Assembly (NCBI GenBank): GCA_938015595.1
Contig: CALLPI010000006.1
Location: 62,001 to 126,000, forward strand
Source of the DNA: an uncultured Saprospiraceae bacterium
Lineage (GTDB): Bacteria; Bacteroidota; Bacteroidia; Chitinophagales; Saprospiraceae
Direction of reading: 5' to 3'
DNA: 64,000 nt
Under the pieces are notes generated by a model that saw nothing but the letters and a program-made list of their open reading frames with translations, was not told where the DNA came from and did not search any database. Made by a program: the position numbers and the translations under genes. Below are positions 1-7,814 of the stretch, piece by piece (position 1 is the stretch's first letter; every line of letters starts with the position of its first letter).

Positions 1-77
1 GAGAAGGCGTTCTCTACGCTTGGCAAGCAACCCCGACGCAAAAGCAGCCCGGCTCTTCAATGCCAAGCGGGAGCCCA

Positions 78-782
78 CTATTTCCTAGCCGTGATGATGT
101 ATTGATAGTCCAGCGCAGTATCATTGGTGACAATGTCTTGATAGCCTGCTTCATAGAGTTCTTCTTCGGCCTGAAAGAGGGGTACTCGGATGTCTTGCGG
201 TGGCCCCAGAGGCATGCGTTTCTTTTTGAAGTCAATGATGAGGAGTGTACCGCCGTCGGCTATACCGTTTTTGAGATTGCGCAAGTAGTTGACGCGATCT
301 TTGATGTACATGTAAGTATTGACGATGATGATGACGTCGGCTTCGCCGGGGCGCAGGCGGGCATCACTGGGGGTAGCCAGGCGGGTTTCCAGGCGGGGCT
401 GAAGATGCTCGGCTAGTTCTAGTACTTTTACGCTGTCCAGGTAATTGATGAACCGGCGGTCAATGTCAATGGCAATGACTTTATTAGCTTTGGGTACGAG
501 TCGCAGTGAAAAGAATCCCGTGCCCGCGCCGATGTCAGCAACGGTTTTGTTGCTCAGGTTGCCCAGCAAGTCCAGTATCAAGTCAGGCTTTTGCCAAATG
601 ACGCGGTTGGTATTGATATAGTCGTCGGCTATACCGGGGCGTCGCACAATGTTTTCTGCTTGGGCAGTATCAGCGCCTTGAGAGAGTTGTTCGACGGAGC
701 GGCCAGTGTTAGGGCCGCAAGCACTGGTAGTTATGGCCAGCCCAGCCAAGGCAAATATGATCAGGATTGTACTAAAACGCAT
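78..782 (-). CDS. Exported class I SAM-dependent methyltransferase
   Basis: The 234-residue product starts with a hydrophobic signal segment ending at Cys22, so it is probably an exported lipoprotein, although the residues before the cysteine (TSA) fit the lipobox poorly. A Rossmann methyltransferase domain follows. Motif I, VADIGAGTG, lies near residues 81-89 and is followed by an acidic loop (AIDID) that would bind the SAM ribose. This is the family seen in periplasmic or envelope-linked methyltransferases of Bacteroidota and Proteobacteria. The substrate cannot be read from the sequence. The gene stands alone and diverges from pdxJ. The 77 bases between the window edge and its stop codon hold nothing recognisable apart from a 5-bp inverted repeat at 1-14. 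Confidence 0.8.
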   Translation of the reverse strand: MRFSTILIIFALAGLAITTSACGPNTGRSVEQLSQGADTAQAENIVRRPGIADDYINTNRVIWQKPDLILDLLGNLSNKTVADIGAGTGFFSLRLVPKANKVIAIDIDRRFINYLDSVKVLELAEHLQPRLETRLATPSDARLRPGEADVIIIVNTYMYIKDRVNYLRNLKNGIADGGTLLIIDFKKKRMPLGPPQDIRVPLFQAEEELYEAGYQDIVTNDTALDYQYIITARK

Positions 783-850
783 ATAAAGAGGACAAATGCT
801 TGAGCGATGTGCATATCGCCAGGTAAAGGTATATTAATATGAGGTATTAT

Positions 851-858
851 TACTTTTG
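851..858 (+). promoter_or_regulatory. Possible -7 promoter box for pdxJ
   Basis: TACTTTTG matches the Bacteroidota -7 consensus TAnnTTTG and lies about 90 bases before the pdxJ start. No TTG is seen at the expected -33 spacing, so the call is weak. Confidence 0.3.
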
Positions 859-946
859 TGGGATGATTTTTAACAGCAGTCAACACTGCAGCAGCAGTCG
901 CCTGGCAAGTACTTTCAAAAAGTCGTGTTAAATTAACCTGCACATT

Positions 947-1660
947 ATGACTAAATTAAGTGTAAATATAAACAAAATAGCACTTATTCGCAACGCGCGC
1001 GGCGGCAACCTACCCAACCTAGAGCAGGTAGCCAAAGATTGTGAGGCTTTCGGTGCACAAGGTATTACGGTGCATCCGCGCCCCGACCAGCGGCACATCC
1101 GCTTTGCCGACATTCCTGTGTTGAAAGCTGTAGTGACTACAGAGCTAAACATTGAGGGAAACCCCACTGAAGATTTTATGAAACTGGTACTGGACAACCG
1201 CCCGCACCAGTGCACACTGGTGCCCGACGCGCCCTCCGCCCTGACCTCAGATGCTGGATGGGATACCCTAACGCACGCCTGTTTTCTGCGCGATATCTGC
1301 ACCTGCTTGCGCGAAGCCGGCATACGCAGTTCCATTTTCATTAATGCCGAAGAGCGGTATGTAGAAGGCGCCAGAGCCGTGGGTGCCGACCGAGTAGAAC
1401 TCTACACCGGCCCCTATGCCCAGCAATACCCTCAAGACCCCGAAGCTGCCATAGCCCCACACCGCCGGTGCGCTCAACTGGCTGCCGATATAGGTATTGG
1501 CCTTAATGCTGGCCATGACCTCAACTTGGACAACCTGCGCTTTTATCATCAGCACGTACCCGACCTCCTGGAGGTATCCATCGGTCATGCACTGGTATGC
1601 GACGCTCTATACTACGGGTTGGCCAATACCATACGCATGTATCTGCGGCAATTGTCATAA
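947..1660 (+). CDS. pdxJ: Pyridoxine 5'-phosphate synthase
   Basis: PdxJ condenses 1-deoxy-D-xylulose 5-phosphate with 3-amino-2-oxopropyl phosphate to give pyridoxine 5'-phosphate, the ring-closing step of the DXP-dependent vitamin B6 pathway in the cytoplasm. The 237-residue protein matches the family length and starts with the typical strand LSVNINKIALIRNARG. The phosphate and substrate motifs GITVHPRPDQRHI (about residues 38-50) and GLNAGHDLN (about 184-192) are both present, as is the end motif EVSIGHALVCDALYYG. The gene is monocistronic: the upstream gene diverges, and about 310 bases separate it from the next gene. There is no Shine-Dalgarno sequence before the ATG, as is usual in Bacteroidota. 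Confidence 0.95.
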   Translation: MTKLSVNINKIALIRNARGGNLPNLEQVAKDCEAFGAQGITVHPRPDQRHIRFADIPVLKAVVTTELNIEGNPTEDFMKLVLDNRPHQCTLVPDAPSALTSDAGWDTLTHACFLRDICTCLREAGIRSSIFINAEERYVEGARAVGADRVELYTGPYAQQYPQDPEAAIAPHRRCAQLAADIGIGLNAGHDLNLDNLRFYHQHVPDLLEVSIGHALVCDALYYGLANTIRMYLRQLS

Positions 1661-1970
1661 GTAGAAAAAAAAAGAAAAAATTTGCACATTTTTCAAATCG
1701 GCGCCAACTTTGCAGCACGATTTTCAAGATAAAGTTTCTCGCTTACCTAAAAAAGTATAGCTATAATAGCAATAATGAGGTACGTTGCTTAACTTTGCGT
1801 TAACAGGTTGCTTCATTTAAAAGCAACCCTCCAAAATCATTTGAAAACGAGCTAATTTTATAGAGACTGATGGCTATTTCGCTGGTCATGGTCACGCTAA
1901 AGATCCAGAGGCCAGGCCTCTTTTGAAGAAAGCATTTGATTTTTTTTTGTTCATTAAAACTCGAATTAGT
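1661..1970. other. Intergenic leader region before the first susC
   Basis: This 310-base gap holds the candidate promoter listed separately at 1682-1712 and then about 250 bases of AT-rich leader. A second perfect TAnnTTTG-type box, TAACTTTG, lies at 1790-1797 but has no TTG upstream. The last 30 bases before the ATG at 1971 closely resemble the leader of the second susC at 7785-7814. No ORF or terminator is recognised. Confidence 0.5.
1682..1712 (+). promoter_or_regulatory. Candidate promoter of the first Sus operon
   Basis: TTG at 1682-1684 is followed after 20 bases by CAACTTTG at 1705-1712, one mismatch from the Bacteroidota -7 box TAnnTTTG. The second Sus operon has the same layout (TTG, 20 bases, AACCTTTG), which supports both. 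Confidence 0.5.
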
Positions 1971-4900
1971 ATGAAAAAATTCTCACTGGTTCTCGCGCTG
2001 GTGATGTTCGCCTTAGGTGCCCTGCATGCACAGCGAACCATCTCCGGCACAGTTACCGATACCAAGAAGGAGCCGCTTATTGGCGCCAGCGTCTTGGTAA
2101 AAGGCACGGTAACAGGCACAGTCACTGACTTCGACGGCAAGTACTCCATCGCCGTACCGGCAGGAGCCACTACGCTCGTGATCAGTTACACCGGCTTCGT
2201 CACCAAAGAGGTAGCTATTGGCGCCTCCAACACCGTGGACGTCACGTTGGAGGAATCTGCCGAACAACTCTCTGAGGTGGTAGTCACTGCCCAGGGGCTA
2301 CGGCGCGAAAAGAAAGCCCTGGGCTACGCCGTTTCCACGGTGGATGAAAAACTCATTGCCGACCGTCCGCAGGCTGATGTAGGCCGCGTATTACAAGGCA
2401 AAGTACCTGGGGTAAACATCACCCAAACCTCCGGGGTATCGGGCACGGGCACCAATATCATTATCCGGGGGTATTCCTCCATCAGCGGTTCCAACCAGCC
2501 GCTCTTTGTGGTAGATGGAGTGCCGTTCAACTCCAGCACTAACAACTCTCGGGGTTTCACCCAGGGCGGCCAACAGGTGTCCAGCCGCTTCCTCGACCTG
2601 GATCCCAACAACATTGAAAGCGTGAGTGTGCTCAAAGGCCTGGCAGCTACTGTAACCTACGGCGACCAGGGCCGCAACGGCGTAATACTGATAACGACCA
2701 AGAGCGGTAGCCGGCAGCAGCGCAATGCACAGATCCAACTCTCCCAGTCGTACTTCACCAACCAGGCTCACCTGCCGCGCTACCAGAACGACTACGTGGG
2801 CGGTTTCCAACAAAACCTGGGCTACTTCTTCTCCAACTGGGGCCCTACGCTGCAGGAAGCACGTACCTACCCGTCTCAAAAATCCAACCCAGCACTGACC
2901 AACCACCCGTACGCTTTCTTGTCCAATATGGCATTACGCCAAGCTATGGCGCCTTACGTGCAGTCAGTCAGCCCCTATGAGATGCGGGTATTCCCCAACA
3001 ACGTGCGCGACTTCTTCCGCACGGGCAACATCTGGAATACCTCGCTCAATATTACAGGGGGTGCTCAGGGCATGAGCTACAGCGTGACTGCCGGCTACCT
3101 CAATGAGGAAGGCTATTTGCCTAACATGGGGCTCAAGAAGTTCAACCTGGGTGCAGGCATCAATGCCCAACTGAGCAAGAGATTGTCGGTGAACAGCTCT
3201 TTCACCTTTGCCAACACCGACCAATTCTCACCACCCATTAGTTCTGGTACGGGCAATAACGCTAATGACTTCCCCTCCGTGTTTGCCAACGTATTCTTCA
3301 CACCACGTCAGGTAGACCTCATGGGCTGGCCATTTGAAAGCCCTGTAGACGGCAGTACGGTGTACTTCCGCGGCCCAAACGACATTCCCAACCCGCGCTG
3401 GATTCTCAAGAACTACCGCACCAATGGCCTGGTAAACCGCATATTCTCTGCCACTACGCTCAATTACCAACTGGCCAAAGGGCTGAACCTGCTCTACAAA
3501 CTGGGTATGGATACCTACAGCGAGCAGCAGGAATTTAAGTACAACAAAGGCGGTACGGTATTCGTCACTGGTCGTATGGAAACCTTCGACATTCGCAACA
3601 CTATCTGGGACAACAGCGCCATCTTGCTATATGAAAAGCAGTTCAGCAGTAAAATTGCTGCTACGGCCAAGTTGGGTGGCAACATGCGCTACGACGACTA
3701 CCGCAACCTGCGCAACGAAAGCCTCAATCAGTTGGCCCGTAACCTGTTCCGCCACAACAACTTCATTGACAACATCTCCAGCGACTTCATCGAGCAGCAA
3801 ACCCGTATGGGTATCTTCGGCGAAGTGACCTTCGACTATAGTAACTTCCTGTACCTGAACGTAGCTGGCCGCAACGACTGGACCTCCACTGTGGAGAAAG
3901 AAAATCGCCGCATTTTCTATCCTTCGGCCAGTATATCCTTCTTGCCGGTATCGGCTTTCTCCAGCCTGGAAGGCGGCTTAATCAGCTATATGAAAATCCG
4001 TGCTGGCGTAGGTACTTCGGCCGGCTTCCCCAGCCCGTACTCTACGCGCAACGTCTTGGCGCAGAATGCCCGCGCATGGCTCAACGCTGCTGGTGCTACT
4101 CTGCAAACTCATGCCGTGGACAACTTCCTGGGCAACCCCAACCTGCGCCCCGAGTTGCACACCGAGTATGAAGCTGGCTTGGAGAGCAAGTTCTTCCGCA
4201 ACCGCTTAGGTATTGACCTGACGTTGTATCAGCGCGATACCCGCGACTTGATCACCAACTCTCCGCTGGATCCCTCTACTGGTTTTACCTCCACGACTAT
4301 TAACATCGGTAAGATTCGCAACCGCGGTATCGAATTGAGTGCTACAGTACGCCCGGTACAGTCCTCCAGTTTGAGTTGGGACATGACCCTCAACTACAGC
4401 CGCAACGTACCTACAGTAGTAGACTTAGGTGCCGACCTGGATGAAGTACAGATTACTGGCTTTGTAGGCTTGGGCAACTTCGCCGTGCCTGGCAAACCCT
4501 TCGGGATCATCAAAGGCACAGGCTATCGCCGCAACGAACAAGGCCAGCCCCTGATTGACGGCGGCGGTTATCTCATCTCTACGCCGACCCCCATTATATT
4601 GGGCAACCCCAACCCCGCCTTCCTCAGCTCCTTGATCAATGAGTTCAATTATAAGGGCCTTACCCTCAACTTCATGATCTCCTACCGCCATGGCGGTGCT
4701 TTGTACAGCAGTACGGCTGGCGCACTTCTGGGCCGGGGTCTGACTATTGATACCGAAAAGGCTGTGTATGACCGCGCCCAAACGTGGATTATCCCTGGTG
4801 TGCGTTCGTCCGATGGCATGCCTAATACCACCCAGGTAACGGCCGCCGACATTGGCTTTAACAACCTATACTTCTTCGGCGACGAAGGCCGTATCTTCGA

Positions 4901-5156
4901 CGGCACCACCATCCGCATCCAGGAGGTGTCGCTCGGCTACAGCATCCCGCAGAAGATAGTGAGCAAGACACCGTTCAAAGGCATCAACTTCTCGGTACAG
5001 GGCAACAACCTGTGGTACCGCGCCATCAACATGCCTAAGGGCCTCAACTTCGACACCGACAACCTCGGTCTGGGCGTAGGCAACGGCCAGGGCTTTGAGT
5101 TTCTCACCGGCCCGAGCGCTCGCCGTATTGGCGGTACGTTGAAACTTACTTTCTAA
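1971..5156 (+). CDS. SusC/RagA-type TonB-dependent outer-membrane transporter 1
   Basis: This 1061-residue protein is a TonB-linked outer-membrane transporter that imports a bound oligomer together with the SusD-type lipoprotein encoded next. In order it has a signal peptide ending LHAQ near residue 20, a carboxypeptidase-regulatory-like domain (about 21-100, with PLIGASVLVKGT and SYTGF), a plug domain (about 115-230, with QPLFVVDGVPF and DPNNIESVSVLKG) and a long beta-barrel ending in phenylalanine (TLKLTF). I chose the ATG at 1971 rather than an upstream in-frame ATG at 1923 because the signal peptide starts there. The plug motif reads LAATVTYGDQGRNGV, unlike the more usual ASALYGSRAANGV of the second copy. 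The substrate is unknown, since no glycosidase or peptidase lies nearby. Confidence 0.93.
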   Translation: MKKFSLVLALVMFALGALHAQRTISGTVTDTKKEPLIGASVLVKGTVTGTVTDFDGKYSIAVPAGATTLVISYTGFVTKEVAIGASNTVDVTLEESAEQLSEVVVTAQGLRREKKALGYAVSTVDEKLIADRPQADVGRVLQGKVPGVNITQTSGVSGTGTNIIIRGYSSISGSNQPLFVVDGVPFNSSTNNSRGFTQGGQQVSSRFLDLDPNNIESVSVLKGLAATVTYGDQGRNGVILITTKSGSRQQRNAQIQLSQSYFTNQAHLPRYQNDYVGGFQQNLGYFFSNWGPTLQEARTYPSQKSNPALTNHPYAFLSNMALRQAMAPYVQSVSPYEMRVFPNNVRDFFRTGNIWNTSLNITGGAQGMSYSVTAGYLNEEGYLPNMGLKKFNLGAGINAQLSKRLSVNSSFTFANTDQFSPPISSGTGNNANDFPSVFANVFFTPRQVDLMGWPFESPVDGSTVYFRGPNDIPNPRWILKNYRTNGLVNRIFSATTLNYQLAKGLNLLYKLGMDTYSEQQEFKYNKGGTVFVTGRMETFDIRNTIWDNSAILLYEKQFSSKIAATAKLGGNMRYDDYRNLRNESLNQLARNLFRHNNFIDNISSDFIEQQTRMGIFGEVTFDYSNFLYLNVAGRNDWTSTVEKENRRIFYPSASISFLPVSAFSSLEGGLISYMKIRAGVGTSAGFPSPYSTRNVLAQNARAWLNAAGATLQTHAVDNFLGNPNLRPELHTEYEAGLESKFFRNRLGIDLTLYQRDTRDLITNSPLDPSTGFTSTTINIGKIRNRGIELSATVRPVQSSSLSWDMTLNYSRNVPTVVDLGADLDEVQITGFVGLGNFAVPGKPFGIIKGTGYRRNEQGQPLIDGGGYLISTPTPIILGNPNPAFLSSLINEFNYKGLTLNFMISYRHGGALYSSTAGALLGRGLTIDTEKAVYDRAQTWIIPGVRSSDGMPNTTQVTAADIGFNNLYFFGDEGRIFDGTTIRIQEVSLGYSIPQKIVSKTPFKGINFSVQGNNLWYRAINMPKGLNFDTDNLGLGVGNGQGFEFLTGPSARRIGGTLKLTF

Positions 5157-5212
5157 ATAATGATTCTGACAGGAAACCACTGTTTCTTTTGGTTCATCAA
5201 AAAAACTTGAAA

Positions 5213-6856
5213 ATGATTCGCAAAATCAAAATATTTGCTCTTCTGTGCGTGGCTTTCGTAGCCGGCTCCTGCGAGTTGGACTTGCTGGAAAACCCCAACC
5301 GGGTACCGGTAGCCGGCGGTGATGTAAACTTCTTCCTCAACCGTATTGCGCTAGACTTCGCCACGCACTTCAACCAATTCAGCGACCCTGCTATGCGCTT
5401 GACCCGCATGCTCAACCAGGGGGCCGCTATCTATGACAATGCCGTGACGCCGGATGGCTCTAATGCCCGCTGGTCCACGGCTTATGCAGGCTTGCTACCC
5501 GACATCAAGACCACCATTGACATTGCTGAAAAATCCAACCTGTTCACACATGCAGCTATTGCACGCACTATCCGCGCCATGGTGCTGATGAACCTGGTGG
5601 ATGCCTTTGGCGATGTACCTTACACTGAGGCTTTGGATGCCAGTAACTTCAATCCTAAGGTAGACGGTGGCGCTACAGTATATGCCGTAGCCCTGGCTGA
5701 CCTTGACAAGGCTATCGAAGACTTTGGCAAAACGGCTCCAACTCCTACCAGTGACCTGTTCTATGGTGGTAACAAAGACAACTGGATTCGCTTGTGCAAC
5801 TCACTCAAGCTCAAATACCACCTCAACCGCAAGCTCATAGACCGCGCCGGTGCTACTGCGGCCATCAATGCGCTGATCACACAGAACCAGATGATTTCTA
5901 CTACCGCGCAGAACTTCCAGTTCAAGTTTGGTTCTAACCTGGCCAACCCAGATACCCGTCACCCGCGCTATGCTAGCCAGTACGGCCCCACAGGGGGTGG
6001 CGACTACCAGTCCAACTCTTACATGGCTCACATGTATGCCTCCAAAGGCTTCCAGGATCCGCGCATTCGCATGTACTTCTATCGCCAGCGCGTGCGCAAC
6101 ACTACTGATGTGAACGAACTGCGCTGCATCACCAACCCGCGCCCAGCACACTACTCCGACACAGATGTGTTTTGCGTGCCCACGCCAGTAGGCTACTGGG
6201 GCCGTGACCACCTCAGCAATGAAGGTATTCCACCAGACGGCTTAGCTCGTACAGCTTGGGGGCTATACCCTGCCGGTGGGCTGTATGACCGTGGCCTGGG
6301 CGGCGGTGTATCATTAGGCGCTGGTGCTGGTGGAGCAGGCATTCACCCTATTATGATGCGCTCTTTTGTGGACTTTATGCTGGCCGAAGCTGCTCTTACC
6401 TTAGGTACTGCAGGCAACCCCCGCGAATTGCTCAAGACAGCCGTAGAAAAATCCTTTGCTGATGTACGCGCCTTTGCCATGGCTTCCACCGAGGCCTCCC
6501 GCATCACGCAATGGGAAGCCGACTCCAGCTACAACTGGAATGCCGAGGTAACCCGCTACGTAGATAAAGTACTGGAGGACTACGACGCTGCTACCACCGA
6601 TGACCAACGCATGAACATCATCGCCTTTGAATACTGGGTAGCCGCTAGAGGCAACGGTATGGAGATCTACAACCTCTACCGCCGCACGGGCAAGCCGTCG
6701 CCGCAGCAACCTGCACTAGAAGCCAACCCAGGGCCATTTGTGCGCTCATTCTACTATCCGACCAACTTCATTGTAAACAACCGCAATGCAGTGCAGAAAC
6801 AGAATATGACAGTCAAGGTGTTCTGGGACACCAATCCCGACAACTTCATTCGATAA
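5213..6856 (+). CDS. SusD/RagB-family nutrient-binding lipoprotein 1
   Basis: The 547-residue protein is the surface lipoprotein that caps the SusC barrel and binds the substrate. The signal peptide ends in a good lipobox (VAGSC, about residues 16-20). The motif NLVDAFGDVPYTEAL near residue 128 is typical of the SusD-like_2 branch. The TPR-like helical core and an RRTGKPSPQQP segment close to the C-terminus also fit. The ATG at 5213 is chosen over an upstream start at 5189 because the signal sequence MIRKIKIFALL begins there. The gene lies 56 bases after susC 1 and 29 bases before a small lipoprotein gene, so the three are probably co-transcribed. Confidence 0.92.
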   Translation: MIRKIKIFALLCVAFVAGSCELDLLENPNRVPVAGGDVNFFLNRIALDFATHFNQFSDPAMRLTRMLNQGAAIYDNAVTPDGSNARWSTAYAGLLPDIKTTIDIAEKSNLFTHAAIARTIRAMVLMNLVDAFGDVPYTEALDASNFNPKVDGGATVYAVALADLDKAIEDFGKTAPTPTSDLFYGGNKDNWIRLCNSLKLKYHLNRKLIDRAGATAAINALITQNQMISTTAQNFQFKFGSNLANPDTRHPRYASQYGPTGGGDYQSNSYMAHMYASKGFQDPRIRMYFYRQRVRNTTDVNELRCITNPRPAHYSDTDVFCVPTPVGYWGRDHLSNEGIPPDGLARTAWGLYPAGGLYDRGLGGGVSLGAGAGGAGIHPIMMRSFVDFMLAEAALTLGTAGNPRELLKTAVEKSFADVRAFAMASTEASRITQWEADSSYNWNAEVTRYVDKVLEDYDAATTDDQRMNIIAFEYWVAARGNGMEIYNLYRRTGKPSPQQPALEANPGPFVRSFYYPTNFIVNNRNAVQKQNMTVKVFWDTNPDNFIR

Positions 6857-6885
6857 TTTTCACTGACTTAAAAAGCAAACCATAT

Positions 6886-7476
6886 ATGAAAAATCTTTTT
6901 AAATTCGGATTTTTTGTGCTGCTGGCCTTTGCCTTCGCTGCCTGCGAAACCGAAATGATCGAGCGCTTCGATATTTACAGTTTCGAGCAAGGCGGCTACA
7001 TGCGCACAGTGTCTTCTAATGGTACGGGAAGCTGTGCTCCTATTTGCAATGCTTTCAATGTGAGCAAGGCTAATATGGCCGGTTCGCGCGTGGAGATGGT
7101 ATGGGAAGCTGTGACGCCCAACTTTGGTGCCAACTTCGACCGCTACGAAACCGTCATTCGTTTTGTGGACAATACGGCTGCCAACGGCAACAACAGCAAG
7201 CCTGACCAGGCCTTCCGCACTTACAATTCGTCACAGTTTTCACCAGATGCAGATACCAAATACCCGCGCCTGACAGTGTCGTTCACTGGCAAAGAATTGC
7301 AAGATGCCCTAGGGCTGCAGGACGATCAGATTTCGGCTACTGACCGCTTTGAGATCCGCGCCAAGATGTTCCTCAAAGACGGCAAAGTGTTTGATGCTAC
7401 CAACACGGGAGCCAACATTACGGGTGGTGCTTTCTATAATTCGCCGTTCTTGTATCGCGTCACGATACAAAACTAG
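6886..7476 (+). CDS. Sus-locus accessory lipoprotein 1, function unknown
   Basis: This 196-residue lipoprotein has a signal peptide with lipobox FAAC (about residues 17-20). The rest reads as a beta-rich, immunoglobulin-like domain. A stretch of the form FEIRAKMFLKDGKVFDATN near the C-terminus resembles the middle of the lipoprotein in the second locus (FTVTWAFTTADGRYFDS), so the two look like distant paralogues. Surface lipoproteins at this third position in Sus-type loci often help bind substrate, but here that is inference from position. The gene is last in the operon and is followed 24 bases later by a strong hairpin terminator. Confidence 0.8.
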   Translation: MKNLFKFGFFVLLAFAFAACETEMIERFDIYSFEQGGYMRTVSSNGTGSCAPICNAFNVSKANMAGSRVEMVWEAVTPNFGANFDRYETVIRFVDNTAANGNNSKPDQAFRTYNSSQFSPDADTKYPRLTVSFTGKELQDALGLQDDQISATDRFEIRAKMFLKDGKVFDATNTGANITGGAFYNSPFLYRVTIQN

Positions 7477-7500
7477 TAGAACTCAATAATGCTCAAATCT

Positions 7501-7538
7501 GGGGTGCCGGCAAAAATTGCCGGCACCCCAATTTTTTT
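7501..7538 (+). terminator. Rho-independent terminator of Sus operon 1
   Basis: A perfect 13-bp stem (GGGGTGCCGGCAA pairing with TTGCCGGCACCCC) with a 3-base loop is followed by AA and seven T residues. It lies 24 bases after the lipoprotein stop codon. Confidence 0.93.
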
Positions 7539-7814
7539 GCAGCGCTAATAACTTCCTTGGCGGCATGTTCCATACCCAGGCAGCGTATGATATTTTAAAT
7601 CGTTGTAAAAGGCGTGTTAAATTTTGTACACGCCGTTTGTAGGCGTAAGCCTCATAAAGCCAAGCAAATAATTTTAAATTACGGAGCAGCCATAGCCTGT
7701 GCACTAAATCGAAGAATATTGGTCATTACCAAAAAATGAGCAACCTTTGCAAGGCGCTTTCTATAAAAGTCATAATTTCGATTTCATTTTTTGTTTCATC
7801 AAAACCGCATTAGT
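7539..7814. other. Intergenic region before the second susC
   Basis: The gap holds an imperfect AT-rich stretch with a 7-bp inverted repeat (GGCGTGT at 7611-7617 and ACACGCC at 7628-7634), then the candidate promoter at 7719-7749 and a leader of about 60 bases. No ORF is convincing. Confidence 0.45.
7719..7749 (+). promoter_or_regulatory. Candidate promoter of the second Sus operon
   Basis: TTG at 7719-7721, a 20-base spacer and AACCTTTG at 7742-7749 resemble the Bacteroidota -33/-7 promoter with one mismatch in the -7 box. Confidence 0.5.
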
